From assembly GCA_947627865.1 (NCBI GenBank), contig CANQXU010000002.1, positions 1 through 59,424 on the forward strand: a stretch of 59,424 nt of DNA. The letters are read 5' to 3'. Position numbers and translations under genes: made by a program. Source of the stretch: an uncultured Paenochrobactrum sp. (GTDB taxonomy: Bacteria; Pseudomonadota; Alphaproteobacteria; Rhizobiales; Rhizobiaceae). Positions 9,212 to 19,870 of this stretch are shown here, one piece after another (position 1 is the first letter of the stretch; every line of letters begins with the position of its first letter). The notes under the pieces are model-generated. The model saw only the letters and a program-made list of their open reading frames with translations. It did not search any database and was not told the origin of the DNA.

Positions 9212-12200
9212 TTGAAAATACAACTTAAATCGACCAAGTCTATCTCTGTCATTGATCCGCAAGGAAAAGCTCATTTCACAAAGGCTGGCAAATTAGCGAG
9301 CACCGTATCAGCAATTTCTTTAGCTCTCAGTTTGATGCCAGCTATGGCTTTTCCGTTATTGATGAGTGCAGAGCCTGCTTTGGCAGCCAAATGGGGGCAA
9401 AGCGGTAAAGGTGGTGATGGCGGGTTCTCAGCGGATAAAGAACAAGAGCGCCTACCTGGAAAGCCCAGTGCTCAAGGGCGGGATGGCGATGGTGGCGCAA
9501 GTGGTGCGGCTGTAGATTATCCTGAGCGGGAGAGCGAAGCTGGCGCCGGTGGTGCCGCGGGCTATGTGATGGATGGTGATGATGATCACTTACCACATAT
9601 TGGGCAGTCGGGTACTGATGCTACCATGTGCAACAGCGATACAGCTACTTGCAGAAGTGGCGTGGCAGCTGGCGGGGGCGGGGGCGGAGCTGCGGCCACC
9701 GCTGTAGAGCAAGACACAACCACCACCACCTCATTCATTGGTGGTCAGGGTGGAAATGGCGGTGTTGCTCTTTATCAGGGAAGTGGGGGAGAGGGTGGGG
9801 CTGGTGGCGCCGCCATTGTCGAGAGTGACGGAACACATATCAATACCGATATCATCAAAGGTGGAGCAGGTGGTAATGGTGGTGATTTGTCCGCGCGTGA
9901 TGGATGCACCGCCGATACTTGCATTTCCGGTAAAGGTGGCGATGGTGGTGCAGCGATTGTAGCGCTTAAAAATCAGACCATTAACAATAAAGGCTCACTA
10001 TCGGGCGGTGATGCAGGCCGCAGCGGTCAGGTCAATAATTGGAATAATCTTAATCCGACCAGAGATGGGAATGGTGGTGACGGCGGCAATGCGATTGAAC
10101 TGGGCAGCGGTAACCATTTGGAAAATGAAGGCGCCATAACAGGCGGAAAAGGTGGAATAGGGATAAAAGGCTATGATGCTGAAGGGTCGGTCAGCGGTAA
10201 AGATGGTGCTGACGGGCTTGGCATTTATGCCAGAGGCGATAATAATTCTATCATCAACAAATCTGGCGGCATTATTTCTGCCGGAGGAACCCAGCCGGAA
10301 AGCGGTATTGCGATCAAGCTTGAAGGGGATAATAACAGCCTTGAATTACAAGACAATTCGATCATTAACGGGCAAGTTATAGCACAAGGAAAAAACAATG
10401 CTCTGAGCTTGGGTGGTAAACAGGATCAGACATTTGAGCTGGGGCAGCTTGGCGAAAAATATAAAGGTTTTGATAAATTTTCCAAGCAGGGTGAGAATAC
10501 CGCCTCTGTTTCCGGTACCAGTACGATTGGGGGAGAGGCAGAAATCAACTCCGGCAGACTGAAACTGATTAAAGATGGTAGTTTTGCCAATTTCTACCGT
10601 GTCAAATCACATGGTATTTTCGATATCAGCGAAGTTTCCGGCAAAAATACCAGTATTCAAAGTCTTACGGGTGATAAGGGCGGTCATGTCGATTTAGGCG
10701 ATAAGGAGCTGATCATCACTGATGGCCATGATGATGATTTTGCGGGTCAGTTGGCTGCTTCAGAAAAGGGAAAATTGAGTGTCACGGGTGGGCATCAGAC
10801 ATTATCCGGTGATAATTCTGGCTTCAAAGGTGAGACCAGTGTTCGAAATAATGGTCATTTGACGGTCAATAACCAGCTTGGTGGTACCACATCTGTTTCA
10901 GATAAGGGTATTTTGGATGGTACCGGCAGTCTGGAAAATCTGGTCAATAGCGGAACTATTGTTGCAGGTAATAATGAGACATTTGGTGATCTGCATATCA
11001 ATGGCAATTATGAGGGGCGGGAAGGCAGCAATATTGCCATCAATACGAAGCTCGGCGCGGATGATTCACCAACAAGCCGTCTTTATATAGCAGGAGATGC
11101 CTCTGGTCACAGTGATGTGTCCGTATATAATCGCGGCGGGCTTGGCGATCAGACCAAAAATGGGATTAAAATTATTGATATTGCCGGACAATCAGCGGCT
11201 GATTTTGCACTGAATGGTGATTACACGGCTGATGATGGGCGCAGTGCCGTCATTGGCGGTGCTTATGCTTACTTCCTTTATAAAGGCGAAGCGGGCAATC
11301 CTGAGGATGGTAACTGGTATTTACGAAGCCAGCTTAAAGATAAAAATCCTGACCCCAATCCAAATCCTAAGCCAAAACCGGGGCCGGAGGTTTACCAACC
11401 AGGTGTGCCGCTTTATAGCAGCTATAGTCAGGTTCTAAGAGGGTTAAACTCAGTTTCAAGCCTAAAAACCCGTGTCGGCAACCGTTACTGGAAGGATGCA
11501 AGCACTGGCCAGCTCTCCAATGGCGGAGCCTTGGGAACCCAAGCACAACAGGCTGATCCACAAAGCGACCGCAATGAAATTTTGACGGATTACGGCCTTT
11601 TCTGGAGCCGAATTACTGGCAGTCATGAGCATTATCATCCTAAAGGCAGTGCGAGTGTCGATAGTTTGAGTTTGGACAGCTGGAGCTTTACAGCGGGTGT
11701 TGATCATCAGCTTTATGAAAATGATGCTGGCCGTTTTATCGGCGGCATTTGGCTTCAAAGCGGCACATTGAATGCTGAAATCAACTCAGATTTTGGACGT
11801 GGCAAGATTAAGGGCCACGGCTATGGCGGTGGTGCGTCACTCACATGGTATGGCGAGAACGGGCTCTATATCGACGCTCAGACCAAGCTGAACTGGTATA
11901 AAAATGATTTTGAATCTGACACACTAAAACAAACTGTTGTGAAGGATGCCAAGGGTTTTGGTTATGCATTGAGTCTTGAGACCGGCAAGCGCTTTACACT
12001 GAATGACTATTGGACACTGACACCGCAGGCGCAATTGACTTGGTCGTCACTGGATCTTGATAGTTTTACAGATAGATTTGATGCCGTCGCGCGCTTCAAG
12101 CGTGATAATTATCTGACCGCACGGTTAGGTGTTACGGCTGATTATGCTAATATCTGGCAGGGTGATGATGGTCATGCGCAAGCTGTTCATTTTTACAGCT

Positions 12201-12436
12201 CTGCCAATCTTTATCAAACATTGGTAAATGGTGCCAAAAACATCAATATATCCGGTGTTCAAATTGATACAGGTGAGTTGGAAAAAACTTGGGCAGGTAT
12301 TGGATTGGGTGGCTCTTACAGCTGGAAAGACGATAAATACAGCCTTTTTAGCAATGTTAATACAGCCAGCAGCATCAAAGATTTTGGTAATAATACGGTC
12401 ATTTCGGCCAATATCGGGCTGCGCGTTAAGTGGTAA
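9212..12436 (+). CDS. Autotransporter with Gly-rich passenger and C-terminal beta-barrel (TTG start)
   Basis: Long N-terminal signal region, GGxGGxGG passenger, Pro-rich PDPNPNPKPKPGP linker, ~300-aa barrel ending NIGLRVKW. TTG at 9212 preceded by GGGAG. Confidence 0.9.
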   Translation: MKIQLKSTKSISVIDPQGKAHFTKAGKLASTVSAISLALSLMPAMAFPLLMSAEPALAAKWGQSGKGGDGGFSADKEQERLPGKPSAQGRDGDGGASGAAVDYPERESEAGAGGAAGYVMDGDDDHLPHIGQSGTDATMCNSDTATCRSGVAAGGGGGGAAATAVEQDTTTTTSFIGGQGGNGGVALYQGSGGEGGAGGAAIVESDGTHINTDIIKGGAGGNGGDLSARDGCTADTCISGKGGDGGAAIVALKNQTINNKGSLSGGDAGRSGQVNNWNNLNPTRDGNGGDGGNAIELGSGNHLENEGAITGGKGGIGIKGYDAEGSVSGKDGADGLGIYARGDNNSIINKSGGIISAGGTQPESGIAIKLEGDNNSLELQDNSIINGQVIAQGKNNALSLGGKQDQTFELGQLGEKYKGFDKFSKQGENTASVSGTSTIGGEAEINSGRLKLIKDGSFANFYRVKSHGIFDISEVSGKNTSIQSLTGDKGGHVDLGDKELIITDGHDDDFAGQLAASEKGKLSVTGGHQTLSGDNSGFKGETSVRNNGHLTVNNQLGGTTSVSDKGILDGTGSLENLVNSGTIVAGNNETFGDLHINGNYEGREGSNIAINTKLGADDSPTSRLYIAGDASGHSDVSVYNRGGLGDQTKNGIKIIDIAGQSAADFALNGDYTADDGRSAVIGGAYAYFLYKGEAGNPEDGNWYLRSQLKDKNPDPNPNPKPKPGPEVYQPGVPLYSSYSQVLRGLNSVSSLKTRVGNRYWKDASTGQLSNGGALGTQAQQADPQSDRNEILTDYGLFWSRITGSHEHYHPKGSASVDSLSLDSWSFTAGVDHQLYENDAGRFIGGIWLQSGTLNAEINSDFGRGKIKGHGYGGGASLTWYGENGLYIDAQTKLNWYKNDFESDTLKQTVVKDAKGFGYALSLETGKRFTLNDYWTLTPQAQLTWSSLDLDSFTDRFDAVARFKRDNYLTARLGVTADYANIWQGDDGHAQAVHFYSSANLYQTLVNGAKNINISGVQIDTGELEKTWAGIGLGGSYSWKDDKYSLFSNVNTASSIKDFGNNTVISANIGLRVKW

Positions 12437-12450
12437 TTCCGCATGAACAG

Positions 12451-12484
12451 CAACCGCTCTTGTTTTAAGAGCGGTTGTTATTTT
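12451..12484. terminator. Rho-independent terminator, 11-bp stem
   Basis: CAACCGCTCTT-GTTTT-AAGAGCGGTTG-TTATTTT between convergent genes. Confidence 0.85.
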
Positions 12485-12491
12485 AAAAGAC

Positions 12492-13693
12492 TTAAGCAGT
12501 TTTTGTTATTTTGGCCACAATAGGAAGCACCAGCATTATCAAAATTGCGCCTGATATAAACAGGCTCTGATAGCCAAAAAGCGATGCTATCTTGCCCCCA
12601 AAACACCGATTGTCATGCTGACCGCACTATCCATACATTGAAAAATGGTAAAATCGACCCCTGCTTGTCGAATATCTGCAAGATGCATGAATTGCGCGTA
12701 AAGCGCGACAAATCCAAACGCCATGATGCCGGAAGAGGACATAAGTGCGCAGATCAGAATTAAAATTTGTGATGGTTGCGGCTGTATTGCTATCAAAATA
12801 AAATTGATCAGAAGCACCAATTGCAGCAAAAGTGCCGTGATTAGAATTTTGTGGCTACCGAATTTTTTCACGCAATAACCACCCGTTATGGCACCGGCAA
12901 AGCCAATGATCAAACCACCTATCCCATTGAAAATCCCAAGATAATACAGGCTGATTTTAGCATCAACCATGAAAGGCACGAGCATGGCACCACCCCATTT
13001 TTGCGCCGCAACATAACAGGCGCAAAGCATCATGCCTTGGCGTATTGGCGGGCGGCTGATTGCAGCTTTAAGCGATGGGATATGAGCACGCTCCCTGACT
13101 TCTGAATGTGCCCTTTGGGGGTATATAAACGGAACTGCCAGCAGCAAGATGCTGATGGCCATTATGATGATGCTTATCTTCCAGCCATGATGACCATAAA
13201 TGATAAGAAACAAACCAGACCCGATAGCGGAGCCAAGATAGGCACTGCCGACTTGCGCGGCATTGCCCCAGCCTCGGTTTTTTGCAGACAGGTTTTCAAT
13301 CGCATAACCATCGCAGGCAATATCAACAGTTGCCACCGCAAAAGCTATGAAGATCATACAGATAACAAGCATTGCCAGATGCGATAAGCCAAGATGGGCG
13401 GCAACAATAAGACCGGAAGCCGAGATTATGCCACCCGTCATGACAATCAGGCGGGATCTGTCTGGCCCATAGGCTGGCAAGCGAAAACGCTCGACAAAAG
13501 GCGACCACAGAAATTTAAATGTCCATGGTAATATCGCAAGATAAACCAGTCCTATCTGATCAAGCGGCAAGCCACTTGAACGCAATATGGCCGGCAGTCC
13601 GCTATAAGTTAAACCACCAACGATACTTTGACTGACATAGACACCGCCAATCGCGAAAAAAACCGATAGATTTGAGGGATGTTGCTGCGTCAT
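12492..13693 (-). pseudogene. RhtX/FptX-like MFS siderophore transporter with a C-terminal frameshift
   Basis: ORF stops at 12587 (...TIGVLGAR*); adding one G to the G5 run (12595-12599) restores GVLGGKIASLFGYQSLFISGAILIMLVLPIVAKITKTA* ending at 12492. Confidence 0.8.
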
Positions 13694-15589
13694 TAAAAAC
13701 TGTAACGCATGCTGGCAGTGATTTTTCGCCCTTCACTCCAATAGCAATATCCACTGGTGCAGCTTTGGTAAATCTGATTGAGCAGATTGCTGGCATTGAC
13801 TTGTAGCTGCATATTTTCAAGTTTGGGGTGTAGATTGGCGAGATCATAGCGCAAATTCGCATCTATGAATAATTGCGCTTTATTGTTGAGGCTGGCCGTA
13901 TGCACATTATCGCCAAAGCTTGCGCCGACATAGCGGATACCTGCACCAAGCTTCAAACCGCTGAGCACACCCGTGCCGATATCATAATCCGCCCAGAGCG
14001 AGGCTGTGTGATAGGGTGAAGCATTGAGCGTTTTGCCGGAGGTGGCTTGCGTGAGGTGCAGAATTTTTACATCATTATAGCTATAGGATGCTTGAAGGCT
14101 CAAACCATTATCAAATGTGGTGCCTGCATCAATTTCAAAGCCGCGTGAGCGCATATCCAATTGAATTTGCTCATTAATGCCGGATGATGTTTCATAAACA
14201 CTCGCGTTTTTCTGATCAATATTATAAATGGCAGCATTGATGAATGTCTGTGTTTCGGGGATTAGATATTTTACGCCCAGCTCAAACTGCCTGCCTGTCG
14301 TTGGCGCGGCTTGCTCGCGCGGGCTCCCGTTTTTACTTTGTAATATTCCGGCATTGGCCACAAATGATGTTGCATAGCTAAGATAAGGCATCAGGCCGTT
14401 ATCCATGGCGTAACCGATTGAAGCACGTCCCGTTATCTCGTGATCATTGCGCTTATAGCGGGTGAAGCCGTCGGCAAAACTGCCCGTGGTCAAATGACTT
14501 TGCAGCCAATCATGCCTAAGCCCCAATGTGACGCGCCATGCATCCATTTCCAATTGATCTTGAGCGTAGATGCCTGTTTGTATTTGTGTTTGGCGATCGC
14601 GATTGGTTATTTCCGGCTTATACATATGCTGCGGTGTAAAGGGGATGTTGCCGCTGCCGCTGTCACTCACATAGGCCGTGCGTCCTGCATCCAAGCCAGT
14701 GATGAGCTTGTGATGAATTGCACCTGTATCAAATCCGGCTTCGAGATAGATATCGGTGGCGAGATTGTTGTTTCTTTCTTCCACATATCCGGGAAGACCC
14801 TGAACGGCATATTCATATTTATTGGCTAAAGCAGCATAGCGCAGACGCTGATGCACTATAACAGCATCATTGAGGCGCTGATCCAGTTCATAGCCGATAT
14901 TGCCCTGATGCTGCCGGAAATTATTGAAGCGCGGATCGCCGACATAGTCGTGCGTGGCCCCTGTCGATTTGCGGGTAACGGGATCGTAAAGATTAACATA
15001 AGCGGCGGTGCCGCCCGTAGTTGCATCCATATATGAGCCGAGAACTGTAAATTTGGTGTCGTTATCCGGCTGCCATGTAAAGGCTGGTGCGATATAGAAA
15101 CGATTGTCCTTCATAAAGGGACCGATCGACGTATTGGCATGTCGAAGAACACCGGTCAGTCGATATAGCAGGCTGCTGTCGTCCTTTATGGCACCTGAAA
15201 AATCAAAGGCGGTTTGCAAGCGTTTATAAGACCCAGTTTCTAAAATGACTTCGCGCAAATTTTCCTCTTGCGGACGCTTGGTGATCAGATCAACCAGTCC
15301 ACCCGTGCCGCTGGCACCATAAAGGGCAGAGGAGGGGCCTTTGAGGATACTGATGCCTTCCAATCCATAAGGCTCAAGACGGAAAAGTCCGTTCGGGCTA
15401 TTCGCTTGACGCAATCCATCTTTAAAAACTCCGGTATAAGTAAGGTCAATGCCGCGAATTTTGAATGAATCATAACGCGGGTCAAAACCAAATTGGGTGA
15501 TATTGGTGCCTGACGTATAGCTGAGCGCATCGAGCAAATTCTGCGCATTACGCTCGCTCAATTGTTGGCGTGTGACAGTGCTGACCGAT
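13693..15589 (-). pseudogene. TonB-dependent siderophore receptor lacking signal peptide, TonB box and start of plug
   Basis: [29 protein letters not shown] plug and TonB receptor barrel to ...KITASMRYSF. Residues upstream of SVSTVT are hsdM DNA read in another frame. Confidence 0.85.
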
Positions 15590-16042
15590 CTTGCGGTTGA
15601 AGTTAATCCCTTTGAGAACATCTTCCAACGCATCGGAGTTCGCGTCCTCAATCGCCTCTAGCGCCTTATTCAGTGTAGTGCCGACGTTCTCTTTGACATG
15701 CTTGAGTGCAGGGTGCTGAATAAGATTAGTCTGGCCATTCTCAATAACCTCCTCCTGCCAGCCTTCATTCCAGCGAGCACGTTCAGGCACGAAGAAATAC
15801 TTGCCGGAGTAATTATCTGGATCTTCAAGCGCGATTACAATATCAGCTGGGCTCATCCCCATATTTGTTAACTCAATTTTCAACTCTGCTCGACGTTGAT
15901 CGAACAAGTCACTGGCGCGCTTGAGGAACAGCATACCGAAAATGTATTCCTTGTATTCGCTGGCATCCATGCTACCACGCAAATCATCACAGGCGGTCAG
16001 CAGGAGGCTTTCCAAACGTGCTAGGGTGAGCTTAAATTTCAT
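15581..16042 (-). pseudogene. Type I restriction-modification HsdM N-terminal fragment
   Basis: [32 protein letters not shown]...[10 protein letters not shown] is HsdM-like, then runs into receptor sequence. Confidence 0.85.
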
Positions 16043-16147
16043 GAAATGTAAAACCTTGGATCATCAAAAGTTTGAGCGGCCGAAGTGGGCAGCATTATGG
16101 TCTGAGGACAATGCTGTCATATCCTCACACTGATACGTGAAATATTA

Positions 16148-16495
16148 CTATTGTACTATCTCTTTACCCACAAAAGCACCAGTTTTTTCGGTTATAATAT
16201 AAGGAGATGCTAAAGGGCAAAACTGCTCAAATAAGTCGCTGTCAACTCTTCTGTAGTGCTTAATACTAATATCATTTTTAAAAACATCTAAGATGGGAAC
16301 ACATTGATTGATCCAGAATATGAGCATTGCTGCTGTGCATATGGCAGACATTACCTCGTCAACATCTGCTCGGTTTTTGCAGCTGGTAAAATAGGCGTGA
16401 CCGATTTGGTGGTTGCGGTCATAGAGGTATTCAATGCGTTCATTGATGATCGTCAGAAGGCGAGGCAGGTTACATAAATCGATTTCCACATTCAC
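16148..16495 (-). pseudogene. McrB-type AAA+ restriction protein C-terminal remnant
   Basis: LPRLLTIINERIEYLYDRNHQIGHAYF matches the McrB C-terminal signature; the AAA+ core is absent. Confidence 0.65.
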
Positions 16496-16541
16496 AAAAC
16501 AGCGATAAAAATCTACATATTCGCGCTGTAAGTCAGATTTT

Positions 16542-16796
16542 TTAACGGGGTAAAACTGCTTGGAGATTGGCTGTAATCACCGGAAAAACCTCCCAGCGGC
16601 TAAAAATGGTCTTACCATATTTTAGATTGCGTGTCGTTTTCGGATTTATTAGAATTTCAATCTTATCGGAGGAATAGCTAGTCATTTCCTCACAGTATTG
16701 GCGAATTGCCCGAATATATTCATGAAGTTGAAGAGCAGTCATCTGGTGCCGTTTACTGCGAATTGTTTCGAGTATTTGTGTAATATTCTCTAGCAT
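16542..16796 (-). CDS. Hypothetical protein, possibly a remnant
   Basis: 84-aa open frame; no recognised motif. Confidence 0.3.
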   Translation of the reverse strand: MLENITQILETIRSKRHQMTALQLHEYIRAIRQYCEEMTSYSSDKIEILINPKTTRNLKYGKTIFSRWEVFPVITANLQAVLPR

Positions 16797-16822
16797 TTAT
16801 AAGGTCCCGAATGGAAACGTAA

Positions 16823-17167
16823 TTAAGCTGCCGGATTTTCGTTATGACGATGTACTTGGTAAAGTTGCAAAAAAGTTCCTCCCCAAAAGACACCATCAAT
16901 TAAGGCTGAGACAGAAGCATAAAAGGCACAATATCCGGGATTTGAGGCGAGCTCCGGCTGATGTATCAGCACAATGGAAAGTCCATATTTGCAAAGAAAA
17001 CCAATCGACACCAGAACCAGAGGTACGATTGTTGCTGGACGATGGACAAGGCCGCTTTCAGGGATGAGCCATGCTGGTGACATGCGCAACCCGATAACCC
17101 AGCCAATAAAAGCGCCGACAAAAAGGACGATGCCGAAACATCCAGACCCGATAAAGAGGCATTTCAA
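16823..17167 (-). CDS. Hypothetical membrane protein
   Basis: 114 aa with several hydrophobic helices; possibly a truncated larger gene. Confidence 0.45.
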   Translation of the reverse strand: MKCLFIGSGCFGIVLFVGAFIGWVIGLRMSPAWLIPESGLVHRPATIVPLVLVSIGFLCKYGLSIVLIHQPELASNPGYCAFYASVSALIDGVFWGGTFLQLYQVHRHNENPAA

Positions 17168-17384
17168 CTCTATTGTTATGCCGTAAACTGCCCATATGAA
17201 AAAGATGACAGGTAAAACAGCATCCGTTGCCAGCTCATTTCACGAGGTTTCAACGCTTTGATGCCACGACTGATTAAAAAGACTAGCAGGGCCGAAACCC
17301 AAATGGGTGTATGATAAATTGATAAAATAATAGACAAGGGAGTGACCTCCGTTTTTTAAAAGTGCGAATGCGCCCTTATGGAGT

Positions 17385-17864
17385 TCACATTTTGCAGTAT
17401 TCCTTTAGTTCGAGTTGCCCGCGAACCCTGGTTTCTCCACCCAAGCCCCGCATGAAAAACCGGGCTACCCGCATACATGGCAAGAAATTAACGCTACAAG
17501 TATAGGCAAGATCAGGTATAATTGGATGGGTAAAACGGACATCACTAAAGCTCAGCCTATAATCATCAAGGGCAAGATGTGAACTGATGCAAGAAACTAA
17601 GAAACCAAGTGTCAGTGAAGCAGGCGTGACCGGTAGGTTTGGAAAATGCTCTGCCAGCAAATTATTTTCCTGATTGAGGGTGAAGCCCAGCGAAAGATGA
17701 AAACCTCCGGCGATACAACCTCCAGCTATGATTTTAAAAAGCATGGGCTCTTCATTCATCGCCAAGCCTCTGACCGATGCCATGGATAGTGTTGTTAAGG
17801 ATATAGAAATATTTAAAATATTGAATATTTTAGTGAATATTAAGGTGAGCGGCCGTGGGCGCAT
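17385..17864 (-). CDS. Hypothetical protein
   Basis: 159-aa ORF; no recognised domain. Confidence 0.3.
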   Translation of the reverse strand: MRPRPLTLIFTKIFNILNISISLTTLSMASVRGLAMNEEPMLFKIIAGGCIAGGFHLSLGFTLNQENNLLAEHFPNLPVTPASLTLGFLVSCISSHLALDDYRLSFSDVRFTHPIIPDLAYTCSVNFLPCMRVARFFMRGLGGETRVRGQLELKEYCKM

Positions 17865-17954
17865 TTTTAGCTAGGATGCACAATAAGTATGGTCGTTTAT
17901 ATATATAGGCTATTGGGGATCAGGCTGTTGTTAGGAGATAAAATCAAGCCAATT

Positions 17955-18614
17955 CTAAACTGAGAGGAGAACTTCTTTTGCTATAATGATAGCAGATTTT
18001 GATAATTCTTTATATTTCTCTCTAAGCATTAATGCTTCTATAGTACTATTAACAAACTCAGGATTGAGGCGATCAATAGCCTCAAGCGTTAATTTAACTT
18101 CCTTTGGGTATTCCCTAAGCGCATCGACAATCGCATCTGCGTAATGCTCGGCTCCAGCAGCGATATCAAAGATGTCGCGAGCTTTAATGCTGCGGCCTCG
18201 ATAAAAGACCTTCTTTGTAATGATTTCAGGTATTGTTTCTAATGAGATGTAAACACCATCGATTTGATGCATCGATGTAGGATTATGAGTTAAGCTTTGT
18301 CCAACAATGAAATCGATCTCACCAGTACTAAAAACTAACTTTAGTGAATTAGATCCATCGGAAGCATAACCAGTAGGTGCTAATTCAAAATCAAAGTCAT
18401 GCAAACTTGGGTTTAAATATCCCAAAAGTTGCGGGTCATTTAGAAATATATCAATATCATGACTTTCACGGTGATCAATTTGCAGCATCATCGCAGTGCC
18501 GCCACCAAATGACCAGCTTTCTATATATTTATAGTCTTTATTAGCTTGTTCAATCAACGAACAAGCTATGCGCAACAGTCGCTTCCAATCTGATTGATGT
18601 TTCGGACCAGTCAT
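17955..18614 (-). CDS. AbiEii-type nucleotidyltransferase toxin-like protein
   Basis: FGGGTAMMLQIDHRESHDIDIFLND nucleotidyltransferase signature. Confidence 0.8.
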   Translation of the reverse strand: MTGPKHQSDWKRLLRIACSLIEQANKDYKYIESWSFGGGTAMMLQIDHRESHDIDIFLNDPQLLGYLNPSLHDFDFELAPTGYASDGSNSLKLVFSTGEIDFIVGQSLTHNPTSMHQIDGVYISLETIPEIITKKVFYRGRSIKARDIFDIAAGAEHYADAIVDALREYPKEVKLTLEAIDRLNPEFVNSTIEALMLREKYKELSKSAIIIAKEVLLSV

Positions 18615-18883
18615 GCTGCGAGGGGATAAAATTCGCCGGAATAATCAGCAAAAGCCTTTGCTGCGGATACAAGTTGTGACTTTGGTATGCCGTAGGTTTC
18701 TGCAAAAGCTTGTTGCAGCTCCGGCTTAACTTCGCCAAAAAAAGATGACATATGTCCAGGCATATTTTTAGCTTCTGCTTGATTTACCAAGCAGTTAACA
18801 AGTCCCTCAGCGTCTAGCTGATTGCTATATGGGGCATTAATTGTTGTTAATACTATTGCTGGATTTATCATCTCAATTACCAT
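18611..18883 (-). CDS. Small partner of the AbiEii-like protein (putative antitoxin)
   Basis: 90-aa ORF overlapping the downstream toxin gene by 4 bp (ATGA). Confidence 0.6.
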   Translation of the reverse strand: MVIEMINPAIVLTTINAPYSNQLDAEGLVNCLVNQAEAKNMPGHMSSFFGEVKPELQQAFAETYGIPKSQLVSAAKAFADYSGEFYPLAA

Positions 18884-19429
18884 CCTAATAGTGTGAATAT
18901 ATGGTATTTTAGGCGTATAATCAACAATCAGTTGGTTTTAAGTTTTATACCCATGCTAAATGTTAAAGACATGAATGTTGTAGAAGCGAAATCAAATACT
19001 CATTATAAATTTAAGCCACATCTGAATGGTGAAACAATCTGCGAGTTCCAATTGCGCAATTAAAAACACATGGCTATGCTGATAGCTTGGACTTGGCAAA
19101 AATCGGATCGTAGAAAACCTCAAACAGCTTTCTTTTTTCAAGATACAGGATCACATCAAGCGTGGTGTAAAGAATGAGCTTGATCATCTCCAAGTCGAGC
19201 TGACGGCAATTCTTGATTTTTTAATCAGCGTTACCACACGTTCAAAGGTCTGCACGGTGCTATTGGTGGGCGTGTCGCAACGTTTTTGAATTAGCAATTG
19301 CTTAATTATAATGATGGATGCTGGTCTCGCGATACAGGAGAACTGCATACTGTTAAATGCTATTGTTGAGAAGCTCTAACACCACTCCAAAAATGACTTT
19401 AAAGGCCGTCAGTTATAGACTTGCTTCAT

Positions 19430-19870
19430 CCTTCACGCGGTAAGCTGGTACTTGCGTTACCCTTTCAGCTACCGGGATCTCGAAGAAATGTTTATGGAAC
19501 GTGGGTTTGAAGTCGACCACTCAACAGTCAATCGCTGGGTTTTAGCCTATACACCATTGCTGGAAAAGCGCTTAAGACAATTTCAGCGTCCTTATTGCGG
19601 CTCTATCCGTATTGATGAATACCTACCTTAAAATACGTGGCCAATGGCGTTATCTCTATCGAGCTATTGATAACACGGCAATCCGGTTGATTTCTCGCTG
19701 ACGGCCAAACGAGACTTACCCGCAGCCAAGCGGTTCTTCAGGAAAATGCTGAAAAGTGAGCCTTTGTTAGCCCCGGATCGCATACGGACGGATGGAGCGG
19801 GAACGTTTCCACCAGCCATTAAGACAGCCACACAAGATTTTCTCCTCCCAAAAGATCCTGCCCAGCATTG
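19430..19870 (+). mobile_element. Degenerate IS6-family transposase remnant
   Basis: Frame-broken pieces: LRYPFSYRDLEEMFMERGFEVDHSTVNRWVLAYTPLLEKRLRQF, DE(T)Y-IRGQWRYLYRAIDN, LTAKRDLPAAKRFFRKMLKSE, RIRTDGAGTFPPAIK. Confidence 0.8.

Noticed and set aside
9400-10200. Gly-rich DNA repeats considered as CRISPR or satellite array
   Set aside because: The periodicity comes from GGxGG codons in the autotransporter passenger; no constant repeat/spacer pattern.
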